In this document: positions 1 to 9,241 of the stretch, piece by piece
How positions within the stretch are numbered: the stretch's first letter is position 1
How the letters are laid out: each line of letters starts with the position of its first letter
Source of the DNA: Solihabitans fulvus
GTDB lineage: Bacteria > Actinomycetota > Actinomycetes > Mycobacteriales > Pseudonocardiaceae
Direction: 5' to 3'
NCBI RefSeq assembly: GCF_008386585.1
Contig: NZ_VUOB01000022.1
Location: 62,001 to 126,000, forward strand
DNA: 64,000 nucleotides
Made by a program: the position numbers and the translations under genes
The notes under the pieces: generated by a model
Seen by the model: only the letters and a program-made list of their open reading frames with translations
Told to the model about the DNA's origin: nothing
Databases searched by the model: none

Positions 1-1727
1 CGCAGCAGGTCGTGCAGCTGGTAGCGGCCGTCGGCGTGGTGGTCCACCAGGTTCGCGGCGGCGAGCCGGTCGAGCAGCCGCGCGGCCTCGGCGGTCGGCA
101 GCGCGCCGAGGGCCGCGGCGGCCTCGGCGGTCACCTCGGGGCCGGGCACCAGGCTGAGCAGCCGGAACAGCCGCGCGGGCGCGGCGGGCAGGGCCGCGTA
201 GGAGAGGTCGAACGCGGCCCGCACCGCGGCGAGCGCGTCGCCGTCCACGGTGAGCGCGGCCAGCCGGTTGCCGACCCGCAGCTCCCGCACGTACCTGGCC
301 ACGGACGTGCCGGGCCTGCTGGCGAGGTTCGCCGCCGCGATCCGCAACGCCAGCGGCAGGTGCGCGCACAGCCCGGCCAGCTCGTCGGTCGCCGAGGGCT
401 CCGCGCCGACCTGGGCGTCGCCGAGCATGCCGGCGAGCAGCTCCCGCGACTCCTCGCCGGTCAGCATGGCGAGGCGGACCTGCCCGGCGCCGAGGTCCCG
501 CAGCGTGTCCCTGCTAGTCACCAGCACCGCGCAGCCGGAGCGGCCGGGCAGCAGCGGGCGGAGTTGTTCTGCGGTCGCGGCGTTGTCCAGCACCACGAGC
601 ACGCGGCGGCCGCGCAGGGTCGAGCGGTACAGCTCCTCCTGCCCGCGCTGGTCGAGCGGCACGGCCTCCGGCGCGATGCCCAGCGCGCGCAGGAACCGGG
701 ACAGCGCGTCGACCGCGCTCAGCGGCGGTCCCGGCGCGTAGCCGCGGAGGTTCACGTAGAGCTGGCCGTCGGGATAGCTGGCGCGCAGGCGGTGCGCGGC
801 GTGCACGGCGAGCGCGGTCTTGCCGACGCCGGGCGGCCCGGTGACGGCCACCACGGGTGTGTCGCCAGCGCGCAGCAGCCCGCCGAGCCCCGCGACCGTC
901 TCGGCCCTGCCGACGAAGTCCGCGATGTCGGCGGGCAGCTGCGAGGGCACCACCCAGTCGTCCCGGTCGCGCGCGGCGGCCAGTTTCCCGTCGCCCGCGC
1001 GGATTCGCTGGTACAGCTCGCGCAGCCGCTCGCCGGGGTCGATGCCGAGCTCGCCCAGCAGCTCGTCGACCCGGTGGTAGGCCGTCAGCGCGTCGGCTGG
1101 CCTGCCGCAGCGGTACAGCGCGAGCATCAGGTGCGCCCAGAACCGTTCCCGCAGCGGGTGTTCGCCGGTCAGCTCGCGCAGTTCCGGCACGAGTTCGGCG
1201 TGCCGGCCGAGCGCGAGGTCGGCCTCGACGCGGCGTTCAAGGGCGTGCAGCCTGCGCTCGGTCAGCCTCGGCACCTCGTCGCGGTGCAGCGACTCCGACG
1301 GCACGTCGGCCAGCGCGGGTCCGCGCCACTGCGCCAGCGCCCCGGCGAACGAGGTGGCGGCTGCGGTTAGCGCGCCTGCGGCCAGCTCGCGTTCGCCGGA
1401 GGCGAGCAGTCGGTCGAAGCGCAGCAGGTCCAGCGACCTCGGAGAGACTTCAATCACGTAACCGTCCGGAACCGTGCGGATCGCCTTCGTAGTCCCGAGG
1501 GTCCGGCGCAGTCGCATGACATAGGTCTGGAGGGTCGCCCTGGTCCGCGCGGGCGGCTCGTCGCCCCACAGCCGCTCGGCGAGCTCGTCGACGGACACCA
1601 CGACGCCGGCGCGCAACAGCAGGGCCGCGAGCAACGCACGCTGCCGTCCCGCGCGCACCACGACCGGGTGGCCGCCGACCAGAACGGCGAGTTCGCCGAG
1701 CACCCGGAACTCCACTTCCGAGTCCAT
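1..1727 (-). CDS. SARP/AfsR-type transcriptional regulator with NB-ARC ATPase domain (3' end cut by window edge)
   Basis: The frame stays open from the ATG at 1727 to the window edge, about 575 codons with the C-terminus missing. Residues about 20-95 form an OmpR-like winged helix (RQRALLAALLLRAGVVV, then ATLQTYVMRLRRTLG). Residues about 100-245 look like a bacterial transcriptional activation domain (GRPADALTAYHRVDELLGEL). An NB-ARC ATPase follows, with P-loop GPPGVGKTA near residue 295 and a LVVLDNA Walker B. This is the AfsR/SARP architecture; a TPR region would lie beyond the edge. The start has a GGGGAG ribosome site. SARPs usually activate antibiotic clusters or global secondary metabolism, but none is visible here, so the target is unknown. 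It is divergent from the peptide importer at 1969. Confidence 0.9.
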   Translation of the reverse strand, partial: MDSEVEFRVLGELAVLVGGHPVVVRAGRQRALLAALLLRAGVVVSVDELAERLWGDEPPARTRATLQTYVMRLRRTLGTTKAIRTVPDGYVIEVSPRSLDLLRFDRLLASGERELAAGALTAAATSFAGALAQWRGPALADVPSESLHRDEVPRLTERRLHALERRVEADLALGRHAELVPELRELTGEHPLRERFWAHLMLALYRCGRPADALTAYHRVDELLGELGIDPGERLRELYQRIRAGDGKLAAARDRDDWVVPSQLPADIADFVGRAETVAGLGGLLRAGDTPVVAVTGPPGVGKTALAVHAAHRLRASYPDGQLYVNLRGYAPGPPLSAVDALSRFLRALGIAPEAVPLDQRGQEELYRSTLRGRRVLVVLDNAATAEQLRPLLPGRSGCAVLVTSRDTLRDLGAGQVRLAMLTGEESRELLAGMLGDAQVGAEPSATDELAGLCAHLPLALRIAAANLASRPGTSVARYVRELRVGNRLAALTVDGDALAAVRAAFDLSYAALPAAPARLFRLLSLVPGPEVTAEAAAALGALPTAEAARLLDRLAAANLVDHHADGRYQLHDLL

Positions 1728-1968
1728 CGGCTCCCCTCTCACGGTCAGGCCCGAGTTGCGCTGCGTGACCCCAGTGTCCGCCTCCGTGGCGGTGGGTTGG
1801 CACTCGGTGTGGAAGTCGTCACGCACGGTCCGCAGGCCATGCCCGAAAAGTACTGAGAAGGCACTTCGCGTGGCCGGATCGTGACCTTCGCTACCTTAGG
1901 AACGCGTACGTGAACCGGTTAGTGTCGGCGACCACACCGTGAGAAGTCGAACGTCCGAGGGGTGCCAG

Positions 1969-3654
1969 ATGCTCCAAAACCGAACGGCCCAGCGCCGCCG
2001 CCTGGCCTTGGTCGGCCTGGCAGGCGTAGTGGCTCTCTCCCTTTCCGCCTGCGCGCAGTCCCAGCGCAGCGCGGACACCTCAAACGGGTCCGGCAAGGTC
2101 GGCGGCACGCTGACCTTCGGGGCGGCGGGTGCGCCCAAGCTGTTTGACCCGTTCTACGCGACCGACGGCGAGACCTTCCGGGTCGCGCGCCAGATGTTCC
2201 AGGGCCTGGTCGGCTTCAAGCCGGGCACCGCGCAGGCGCAGCCCGACCTCGCCGAGAAGTGGGACTCCAGCCCCGACGGCAAGACCTGGACGTTCGCGCT
2301 GAAGACGGGCGTCAAGTTCCACGACGGCACCGACTTCAACGCCGACGCGGTCTGCGCCAACTTCAACCGCTGGTACGGCCAGAAGGGCGCAGCCCAGAGC
2401 GACGCGGTCTCCCAGTACTGGGTCGACAACTTCGGCGGCTTCTCCGACGGCGCCAAGCCCTCGCTCTACAAGTCCTGCACGGCCAAGGACGCCAAGACGG
2501 CCGTCATCGAGCTGACCGCGGTCACCTCGAAGTTCCCCGACGTGCTCGGTCTGCCGTCGTTCGTCATGCAGAGCCCGACCGCGATGAAGAAGTACGACGC
2601 GGACAACGTGACGGCGCAGGGCGACAGCTTCACGTACCCGTCCTACGCCCTTGAGCACCCGACCGGCACCGGGCCGTTCAAGTTCGGCAAGTACGACAAG
2701 GCCAACAACACCGTCGAGCTGGTCAAGAACGACGACTACGCGGGTGACAAGGTCAAGCTGGACAAGCTGGTCTTCAAGATCATCCCGAACGAGACCGCGC
2801 GGAAGCAGGCGTTGCAGGCCGGCGACATCGACGGCTACGACTTCCCGAACGCGGCCGACTGGGACCAGCTCAAGAAGGCCGGCTTCAACGTGGCCATCCG
2901 GCCCGCGTTCAACATCCTGTACCTGGGCATCAACCAGAAGAACGTGCCGCAGCTGCGCGACCTCAAGGTGCGCCAGGCCATCGCGTACGGGATCAACCGC
3001 GAGCAGCTGGTGAAGTCGCAGCTGCCCGAGGGCGCCAAGGTCGCCGACGAGTTCATCCCCGACACGGTCACCGGCTACACCCCGGACGTGCAGAAGTACA
3101 ACTACGACCCGGAGAAGGCCAAGAGCCTGCTCAAGGAGGCCGGCGCCACCGACCTCACGCTCAACTTCTGGTGGCCAAGCGAGGTGACCAGGCCGTACAT
3201 GCCGAGCCCGAAGGACATCTTCGGCGCGTTGTCGGCCGACCTCGCCAAGATCGGCATCAAGACCAACGCGGTCACCAAGCCGTGGAACGGCGGCTACATC
3301 GACGGCATCGACCAGGCGCAGGCCGACCTGTTCCTGTTCGGCTGGACCGGTGACTTCAACACGCCGGACAACTTCCTCGCGCAGTTCTTCGGCGCGCCGG
3401 ACAACCGGCTCACCACCGGCGCCTCCCCGTGGGGCCAGTCGCTCGCCGACAGCATCAAGGCGGCCGACGCCGAGCCGAACAAGGACAAGCGCACCCAGCT
3501 GTACCAGGACATCAACAAGAAGGTCATGGGCGAGTACCTGCCGGCCGTGCCGGTCTCGCACTCGCCGCCCGCCCTGGTGCTCAAGTCCGACATCAAGGGT
3601 CTCGTGCCCAGCCCGTTGACCGATGAGCGATTCGGCTCGGTCAGCAAGGGCTGA
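1969..3654 (+). CDS. dppA: Peptide ABC transporter substrate-binding lipoprotein
   Basis: This 561-aa family 5 extracellular solute-binding protein would capture oligopeptides or dipeptides at the membrane outer face. The N-terminus has an Arg-rich segment, a hydrophobic stretch and the lipobox LSAC, so it is a predicted lipoprotein. The ATG at 1969 is preferred over an in-frame GTG at 1939 because AGGGG lies 6 nt upstream and the signal peptide then has normal length. The body has the family signature of a long alternating domain with WTFALKTGVKFHDGT and later YLGINQKN. It is the first gene of a five-gene importer with both permeases and both ATPases. Substrate specificity cannot be read from the sequence. 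Confidence 0.92.
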   Translation: MLQNRTAQRRRLALVGLAGVVALSLSACAQSQRSADTSNGSGKVGGTLTFGAAGAPKLFDPFYATDGETFRVARQMFQGLVGFKPGTAQAQPDLAEKWDSSPDGKTWTFALKTGVKFHDGTDFNADAVCANFNRWYGQKGAAQSDAVSQYWVDNFGGFSDGAKPSLYKSCTAKDAKTAVIELTAVTSKFPDVLGLPSFVMQSPTAMKKYDADNVTAQGDSFTYPSYALEHPTGTGPFKFGKYDKANNTVELVKNDDYAGDKVKLDKLVFKIIPNETARKQALQAGDIDGYDFPNAADWDQLKKAGFNVAIRPAFNILYLGINQKNVPQLRDLKVRQAIAYGINREQLVKSQLPEGAKVADEFIPDTVTGYTPDVQKYNYDPEKAKSLLKEAGATDLTLNFWWPSEVTRPYMPSPKDIFGALSADLAKIGIKTNAVTKPWNGGYIDGIDQAQADLFLFGWTGDFNTPDNFLAQFFGAPDNRLTTGASPWGQSLADSIKAADAEPNKDKRTQLYQDINKKVMGEYLPAVPVSHSPPALVLKSDIKGLVPSPLTDERFGSVSKG

Positions 3655-3677
3655 CCGACAACCAACGGGGTAACGAC

Positions 3678-4685
3678 GTGCTCCGCTACACCGTTCGACG
3701 ACTGCTCCAGATGGTCGTCGTGCTGTTGGTGCTGTCGCTGCTGGTGTTCGCGTGGTTGCGCGCTCTCCCGGGAGGCCCGGTCTCGGCCCTCCTGGGAGAG
3801 CGCGCGACGCCCGAGTCGCGGCACGACCTCATCGTTCAGCTCGGCCTCGACCAGCCGATCTTCGTTCAGTACCTGAAGTTCCTCGGCCGTGCGCTGACCG
3901 GGAACTTCGGCACCTCCAACGGAGTGCAGCCCGGCACCACGGCGATGGACCTGTTCCTGACCCGGTTCCCGGCGACCATCGAGCTCAGCGTCTTCGCGAT
4001 CATCATCGCGGTGGTCTTCGGCATTCCGCTCGGCTACATGGCGGCGAAGCGCCGGGGCGGCTGGTTCGACAACGCCACCGTGATCGGCTCGCTGGTCGGC
4101 ATCGCCGTGCCGGTCTTCTTCCTGGCCTTCCTGCTGAAGTACATCTTCGCGGTGAAGCTCGGGGTGCTTCCCTCGGACAGCCGGCAGAGCGTCACCGACG
4201 CCACGCGGGTCACCGGGTTCTTCGTGCTGGACGGCATCATCACCCAGGAGTGGGACGCCGCCTGGGACGCCTTCCGACACCTGATCCTGCCGGCGATCGC
4301 GCTTGGCACCATCCCGTTCGCGGTGGTCTTCCGGATCACCAGGGCCGCCGTGCTCGACGTGCTCGACGAGGACTACGTGCGCACCGCCGAGTCCAAGGGC
4401 CTGACCGCGCAGCTGATCCGGCGCAGACACGTGCTGCGCAACGCGATGCTGCCGGTGGTCACCACGATCGGCCTCCAGACCGGCGCGTTGCTTGCCGGCG
4501 CGGTGCTCACCGAGAACGTGTTCGCCTTCCCCGGCGTCGGGCAGGCGCTCGCGCTCGGCTTCGAGCGGCGCGACTATCCCGTCCTGCAACTGCTGATCAT
4601 GATGGCGGCGATGGTGTACGTCGTGGTCAACCTGCTCGTCGACCTGTCCTACGCGCTGATCGACCCGCGCATCCGGACCCGCTGA
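3678..4685 (+). CDS. dppB: Peptide ABC transporter permease (DppB/OppB type)
   Basis: A 335-aa inner-membrane permease starting at GTG 3678, 23 bp after dppA. The first transmembrane helix (LLQMVVVLLVLSLLVFAWL) follows a basic N-terminus, as in all DppB proteins. The later part contains the EAA-type cytoplasmic loop (DEDYVRTAESKGLTAQLIRR) that docks the ATPase, and ends in another hydrophobic segment and DPRIRTR. Length and topology fit the family. It forms the translocation pore with the next permease. Confidence 0.92.
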   Translation: MLRYTVRRLLQMVVVLLVLSLLVFAWLRALPGGPVSALLGERATPESRHDLIVQLGLDQPIFVQYLKFLGRALTGNFGTSNGVQPGTTAMDLFLTRFPATIELSVFAIIIAVVFGIPLGYMAAKRRGGWFDNATVIGSLVGIAVPVFFLAFLLKYIFAVKLGVLPSDSRQSVTDATRVTGFFVLDGIITQEWDAAWDAFRHLILPAIALGTIPFAVVFRITRAAVLDVLDEDYVRTAESKGLTAQLIRRRHVLRNAMLPVVTTIGLQTGALLAGAVLTENVFAFPGVGQALALGFERRDYPVLQLLIMMAAMVYVVVNLLVDLSYALIDPRIRTR

Positions 4686-4698
4686 GGAGGGGGCGAAC

Positions 4699-5634
4699 AT
4701 GGCACTCGGAGCCACCAAGAAGGACCGCATCGACGCCCTGGCCAAGTCCTCCGTGGACGACTCGGGCGTCAGCCTGGCGGCCAGCGCCTGGCGGAGACTG
4801 CGGCGAAACCCGGTCTTCCTCGTCGGGCTCGGCATCACGCTGCTGTTCGTGCTCGTCGCGGCGATCTCGCCGCTCATCGCGCCGCACGACCCGTCCGCGC
4901 GCGACCTCATCGACCAGGTCGTCAAGGCGCGCAACGAGATCCCGCCCGCCCAGCCGGGCCACCCGCTCGGCGGCGACCTCCAGGGCAGGGACTTCTTCTC
5001 CCGGCTGCTGGTCGGTTCGCAGCAGACGCTGATGGTCGGCGTGCTGGCGACCCTGTTCGGCCTGACCGGCGGCCTGGTGCTCGGCACGCTGGCCGGCGCG
5101 ATCGGCGGCTGGGTCGATTCGCTGGTGATGCGGATCGTGGACGTCATGCTGTCCATCCCCAGCTTGCTGCTGGCGTTCTCCATCGGCGCGTTGTTCGCGC
5201 ACCCCAACCAGTTCACCGTGATCATCGCGGTGGCGACCGTGCAGATCCCGATCTTCGCGCGGCTGCTGCGCGGGTCGATGCTCGCCCAGCGCGGCAGCGA
5301 CCACGTGTTGGCGGCGCGCTCGCTCGGCGTGAAGCCGGGCCAGATCGTGTTCCGGCACATGGTGCCCAACTCGCTCGGCCCGGTGATCGTGCAGTCCACG
5401 CTGGTGCTGGCGACCTCGATCATCGACGCGGCCGCGTTGTCCTTCCTCGGGCTCGGCAACCCGAACGACGCGATTCCCGAGTGGGGTCAGATGCTCGGCA
5501 CCTCGCAGGAGGTGCTGGACAGCCACCCGGCGCTGTCGTTCTGGCCTGCCGCCTGCATCATCATCGTCGCGCTCGGCTTCACGCTGATGGGCGAGTCGCT
5601 GCGGGACGCCCTCGACCCGAAGAACAGGCGGTGA
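4699..5634 (+). CDS. dppC: Peptide ABC transporter permease (DppC/OppC type)
   Basis: A 311-aa permease, ATG with a GAGGAGGGGG ribosome site just upstream. The N-terminal cytoplasmic tail ends in WRRLRRNP, the usual OppC_N signature, followed by a helix and the periplasmic segment SPLIAPHDPSARD. The binding-protein-dependent transport core includes the EAA loop SDHVLAARSLGVKPGQIVFR. The C-terminus LGESLRDALDPKNRR is typical of DppC (here MGESLRDALDPKNRR). It is 13 bp from dppB and 6 bp from the first ATPase gene. Confidence 0.92.
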   Translation: MALGATKKDRIDALAKSSVDDSGVSLAASAWRRLRRNPVFLVGLGITLLFVLVAAISPLIAPHDPSARDLIDQVVKARNEIPPAQPGHPLGGDLQGRDFFSRLLVGSQQTLMVGVLATLFGLTGGLVLGTLAGAIGGWVDSLVMRIVDVMLSIPSLLLAFSIGALFAHPNQFTVIIAVATVQIPIFARLLRGSMLAQRGSDHVLAARSLGVKPGQIVFRHMVPNSLGPVIVQSTLVLATSIIDAAALSFLGLGNPNDAIPEWGQMLGTSQEVLDSHPALSFWPAACIIIVALGFTLMGESLRDALDPKNRR

Positions 5635-5640
5635 TCCGCG

Positions 5641-6639
5641 ATGGCATTGCTCGAAGTTCGTGACCTCACCGTCGTTTTCCAGCGCAGGGGCGAACAACCG
5701 TTCACCGCCGTCGACGGGGTGAGCTTCGACGTCGAACCGGGCCAGACGGTCGGGTTGGTCGGCGAGTCCGGCTGCGGCAAGTCGGTGACCTCGCTGGCGA
5801 TCATGGGCCTGCTGCCCAAGCGCGGCGCGACCGTGACGGGCTCGGTGAAGTTCGAGGACACCGACCTGCTCCGGTTGTCCGGCAACCAGATGCGCGACCG
5901 GCGCGGCCGCGACCTCGGCATGGTGTTCCAGGATCCGCTGTCCTCGCTGAACCCGGTGATCACCATCGGCGTGCAGGTGGCCGAGGTGCTGGAACGCCAC
6001 CAGGGCATGTCCCGCAAGAAGGCGCTGACCGAGGCGGCCGGGCTGCTGGACAAGGTCGGCATCCCCGACCCGAACCGGCGCATCTCGGAGTACCCGCATC
6101 AGCTGTCGGGCGGCATGCGGCAGCGCGCGCTGATCGCGATGGCGCTGGCGTGCAAGCCGAGGCTGCTGATCGCCGACGAGCCGACCACCGCGCTCGACGT
6201 CACCATCCAGGCCCAGATCCTGAGCCTGCTCAAGGGACTCGTGCAGGACACCGGCACCGCGCTGATCATGATCACGCACGATCTCGGCGTGGTCGCCGGG
6301 CTGTGCGACGAGGTGAACGTGCTCTACGGCGGCAGGGTGGTCGAGCGCGCCGAGCGGCACGAGCTGTTCGCCGAGCCGAGACACCCCTACACGCACGGGC
6401 TGCTCGCCTCGATTCCCCGGCTGGACGCGCCGCGCGGGGAGCGGCTGATGCCGATCACCGGCTCGGTGTCGGACAACATCCCGTGGGACAGCGCCTGCGC
6501 GTTCGCGCCGCGCTGCCCGAACGCGTTGGACGTGTGCCGCGAGGTGACGCCGGAGCAGGAGTGGCGGGGCAGCAGGCTGCTGCGCTGCCACAACCCGGTG
6601 CAGCCCGCTGCCGCCGAGACCGAGGAGGCTTCGGTATGA
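5641..6639 (+). CDS. dppD: Peptide ABC transporter ATP-binding protein (DppD/OppD type)
   Basis: A 332-aa ATPase that energises peptide import. Walker A is GESGCGKSV near residue 41, the signature is [10 protein letters not shown], Walker B is [13 protein letters not shown] and the switch histidine is in ITHDLG. The C-terminal extension with clustered cysteines ([14 protein letters not shown]) is the oligopeptide-transporter C-terminal region that often binds an iron-sulfur cluster in relatives. It overlaps the next ATPase gene by ATGA, which indicates translational coupling. Confidence 0.93.
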   Translation: MALLEVRDLTVVFQRRGEQPFTAVDGVSFDVEPGQTVGLVGESGCGKSVTSLAIMGLLPKRGATVTGSVKFEDTDLLRLSGNQMRDRRGRDLGMVFQDPLSSLNPVITIGVQVAEVLERHQGMSRKKALTEAAGLLDKVGIPDPNRRISEYPHQLSGGMRQRALIAMALACKPRLLIADEPTTALDVTIQAQILSLLKGLVQDTGTALIMITHDLGVVAGLCDEVNVLYGGRVVERAERHELFAEPRHPYTHGLLASIPRLDAPRGERLMPITGSVSDNIPWDSACAFAPRCPNALDVCREVTPEQEWRGSRLLRCHNPVQPAAAETEEASV

Positions 6640-7769
6640 CGTCGGCGACCGAGCAGGCCGCCGATCCGTCCACTGTGGACGAATCGCTGGTCTCCGTGCA
6701 CGACCTCAAGGTGCACTTCCCGATCAAACGGGGCGTGATCCTGGACCGCACCGTCGGCTACGTCTACGCGGTCGACGGCGTCGACCTGTCGATCAGGCGC
6801 GGCGAGACCTACGGCCTGGTCGGCGAGTCGGGCTGCGGCAAGACCACGTTCGGCAGGGCGCTGCTGCGGCTGGTCGAGCCGACCTCGGGCCGCGCGGTGT
6901 TCGACGGCACCGACCTGTCCACGCTCAGGGGCGAGTCGCTGCGGCTGATGCGGCGCAGGATGCAGATGGTCTTCCAGGACCCGATGTCCTCGCTCGACCC
7001 GCGCCAGTCGGTGGAGTCGATCCTGGTCGAGGGGATGCGGGCGCACGGCCTTGACGAGGGCACGGAGTCGACCGGCAAGCGGCTGCGCGAGCTGCTGTCG
7101 GCCGTCGGCCTCGCCTCGACCTCGCTGCGCAAGTACCCGCACGAGTTCTCCGGCGGCCAGCGCCAGCGCATCGGCATCGCCAGGGCGCTCGCGGTGAAGC
7201 CGGACCTCATCGTGGCCGACGAGCCGGTGTCCGCGCTGGACGTGTCGGTGCAGGCGCAGGTGGTGAACCTGTTGGAGGACCTGCAACAGGAGTTCGGCCT
7301 GACCTACCTGGTCATCGCGCACGACCTGGCGGTGGTGCGGCACATCTCCGACCGGATCGGCGTGATGTACCTGGGCGGCATGGTCGAGGAGGCCGACTCG
7401 GACGACCTCTACGCCGAGCCGCTGCACCCGTACACGCGGGCGCTGTTGTCGGCGATCCCGGTGCCGGACCCGGAGATCGAGGACCGCCGCGAGCGGATCC
7501 TGCTCGCCGGCGACCTGCCCTCGCCGGCGAACCCGCCGACCGGCTGCCGGTTCCACACCAGGTGCCCGTGGCGGCAGGCCGAGCGCTGCGACACGGAACG
7601 CCCGGTGCTGCGGGAGATCCTGCCGGGGCACAAGGCGGCCTGCCACTACGCGGAGGAGATCCGCGAAGGCCGGATCCTGCCGCACGAGGTGCGGGCCGAG
7701 GTGATCGCGACCGACCTGTCCTCGGACATCGAGATCAGCACGCCGGCGTCGGTCACCGAGATCGTCTAG
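6636..7769 (+). CDS. dppF: Peptide ABC transporter ATP-binding protein (DppF/OppF type)
   Basis: A 377-aa second ATPase of the importer. The start ATG overlaps the dppD stop as ATGA; in-frame codons further upstream lie inside dppD and are not needed. Walker A is GESGCGKTT, the ABC signature [10 protein letters not shown], Walker [13 protein letters not shown], and the H-loop IAHDLAVV. The C-terminal Cys-rich segment ([15 protein letters not shown]) is again of the oligopeptide family. The operon ends 8 bp later at a 19-bp perfect hairpin. Confidence 0.93.
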   Translation: MTSATEQAADPSTVDESLVSVHDLKVHFPIKRGVILDRTVGYVYAVDGVDLSIRRGETYGLVGESGCGKTTFGRALLRLVEPTSGRAVFDGTDLSTLRGESLRLMRRRMQMVFQDPMSSLDPRQSVESILVEGMRAHGLDEGTESTGKRLRELLSAVGLASTSLRKYPHEFSGGQRQRIGIARALAVKPDLIVADEPVSALDVSVQAQVVNLLEDLQQEFGLTYLVIAHDLAVVRHISDRIGVMYLGGMVEEADSDDLYAEPLHPYTRALLSAIPVPDPEIEDRRERILLAGDLPSPANPPTGCRFHTRCPWRQAERCDTERPVLREILPGHKAACHYAEEIREGRILPHEVRAEVIATDLSSDIEISTPASVTEIV

Positions 7770-7776
7770 TTCCCCG

Positions 7777-7827
7777 CCGTTCGTGCGTGGAAACCGGCCT
7801 GGTCGCCGGGTTTCCACGCACGAACGG
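7777..7827. terminator. Bidirectional terminator hairpin after the peptide importer operon
   Basis: Perfect 19-bp inverted repeat (7777-7795 with 7809-7827) and a 13-nt loop, between the stop of the last importer gene and the stop of the convergent gene at 7829. There is no long T tract, as is usual for actinobacterial hairpin terminators. Confidence 0.85.
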
Positions 7828-7828
7828 G

Positions 7829-8413
7829 TCAGGGAGCCCAGGCCGGGTTGCGGCCGAGGCGGGCGAGCAGTCGATCCATTGGCGCCGCGTCCGCGACGGC
7901 CGGCAGGGCGCGCTCGAACGCGCGCTTCTCCTGGCCGGGCCTCAGTTCCGTCGGCACCCGGTCGGCGATCGGCCACGCCGCGACGGCCAGGTCCTCGTCG
8001 ATGCCGTGCGGGATACCGACCGTCCGCGCGACGTCCCAGGCGTGCACGACGTAGTCGATGAAGTGGAACCCGATCGCGTACTTGGCCGGGAACGGCTGGC
8101 CGAACTCGGGCAGCTCGAACATCCGGTCGAGGTCGTCGACCTCGGCGAAGGCCGCGAGCACCTCGTCGGCGGCCCGGTCGTAGGCCGCGACCGGATCGTC
8201 GCCCAGTTCGGCGCCCCGCCACGCCGACAGGTCCGCGCCGTTGCCGCGCGCGGCCGCGGCGAAGCCCCGGTGCTGGTCGATCAGGTGCACGAGCAGCTCG
8301 CGCAGGTTCCAGGCCGCACACGGGGTCGGCAGCTCCAGCTGGTCGACGGTCACGGTGGCGACGACCGCCCGCGAGGCTTCCACGGCGCGACGGTCCAGCT
8401 CTCGGTAGTCCAC
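7829..8413 (-). CDS. DinB-like / maleylpyruvate isomerase N-terminal fold protein (TIGR03086 type)
   Basis: A 194-aa protein of the DinB/YfiT four-helix family often annotated as TIGR03086 metal-binding or mycothiol-dependent enzyme. Signatures are PTPCAAWNLRELLVHLIDQH near the N-terminus and FHFIDYVVHAWDVART, whose histidines would form the metal site. GTG 8413 is chosen because GAGGAG lies just upstream; a TTG four codons earlier is possible. It is divergent from a TetR regulator with a palindrome between them, so it is the likely target of that repressor. The substrate is unknown. Confidence 0.8.
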   Translation of the reverse strand: MDYRELDRRAVEASRAVVATVTVDQLELPTPCAAWNLRELLVHLIDQHRGFAAAARGNGADLSAWRGAELGDDPVAAYDRAADEVLAAFAEVDDLDRMFELPEFGQPFPAKYAIGFHFIDYVVHAWDVARTVGIPHGIDEDLAVAAWPIADRVPTELRPGQEKRAFERALPAVADAAPMDRLLARLGRNPAWAP

Positions 8414-8428
8414 GGCACTCCTCAAGTT

Positions 8429-8444
8429 GTACGAACGATCGTAC
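8429..8444. promoter_or_regulatory. Candidate TetR operator palindrome
   Basis: GTACGAACGATCGTAC is a near-perfect 16-bp palindrome (one mismatched pair) in the 77-bp divergent region between the DinB-like gene and tetR. It lies 16 bp upstream of the 8413 start and 47 bp upstream of the tetR start. Size and position match TetR-family autoregulatory sites. Confidence 0.65.
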
Positions 8445-8490
8445 TATTACTTTTGCGGAGCGTGGCCGTCAACAGGGATACGGTGGATCG

Positions 8491-9111
8491 GTGATCGAGG
8501 CGAGCACGGACGGGCGGATCCAGCGGGGCGACGCGACCCGGCGAGCGATCCTGCGCCGCGCCGTCGACATCGCCTCCGTCGAGGGCCTCGACGGCCTGTC
8601 CATCGGCCGGCTCGCCACCGACCTCCAGGTCAGCAAGAGCGGGGTGTTCGCGCACTTCGGCGCCAAGCAGGAGCTGCAACTCGCCACGATCAGGGCCGCG
8701 CGCGCGATCGTCGACGACCACGTGGTGCGGCCCGCGCTCGAGGTTGCGCCCGGCCTCGACCGACTCCGCACGCTGCTGGACCGCTGGCTGCGCTACTCGC
8801 AGGACCGGGTGTTCCCCGGCGGCTGCTTCTTCTTCGCCGCGCAGGCGGAGTTCGACGCGCGGCCCGGCCCGGTGCGCGACGCCATCACCGAGTCCGGCAG
8901 CCAGTGGACCCGCCTGGTCGAGTCGTGCGTGCGCGAAGCGGCCCAGCTTGGCGAACTCGCCGCCGACACCGATCCCGCGCAGCTCTGCTTCGAGCTGACG
9001 GCCTTCCTCGACGCGGCGAACCTGTTCTCGCTGCTGCACGACGACCCGCTCGCCTACGAGCGGGCCCGCGTCGCGATCCGAGCCCGACTCCGGTTTCCTA
9101 CCCCGGGATGA
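8491..9111 (+). CDS. TetR-family transcriptional regulator
   Basis: A 206-aa repressor. The N-terminal helix-turn-helix runs over residues about 12-60 (RAILRRAVDIASVEGLDGLS, then LATDLQVSKSGVFAHFGAKQ), with the GVFAHF segment in place of the usual LYYHF. The C-terminal ligand domain (YSQDRVFPGGCFFFAAQAEF) resembles the TetR_C_6 class. The start is GTG 8491. It is divergent from the DinB-like gene, and a palindrome lies in the shared promoter. Confidence 0.88.
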   Translation: MIEASTDGRIQRGDATRRAILRRAVDIASVEGLDGLSIGRLATDLQVSKSGVFAHFGAKQELQLATIRAARAIVDDHVVRPALEVAPGLDRLRTLLDRWLRYSQDRVFPGGCFFFAAQAEFDARPGPVRDAITESGSQWTRLVESCVREAAQLGELAADTDPAQLCFELTAFLDAANLFSLLHDDPLAYERARVAIRARLRFPTPG

Positions 9112-9241
9112 CGCCGTCGTCCGCCCGGTCGCCTTTCGTCGCGCCCGTCTGATACTTCGGGCTGGAATTCGCCCGATCGGGGGTATCGGCCCTCGTGTGC
9201 TGGCACGATGACAGCAGCACTCATCGACCCCGGGGACTTGC

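Noticed and set aside
12..1370. Plus-strand frame of 452 codons at the left edge
   Set aside because: It is antisense to the SARP gene, which has clear domain motifs; the plus frame is rich in Arg, Ala and Gly without any domain.
3294..5459. Minus-strand frame of about 720 codons opposite the permease genes
   Set aside because: The plus-strand permeases are unmistakable, and this frame is a shadow.
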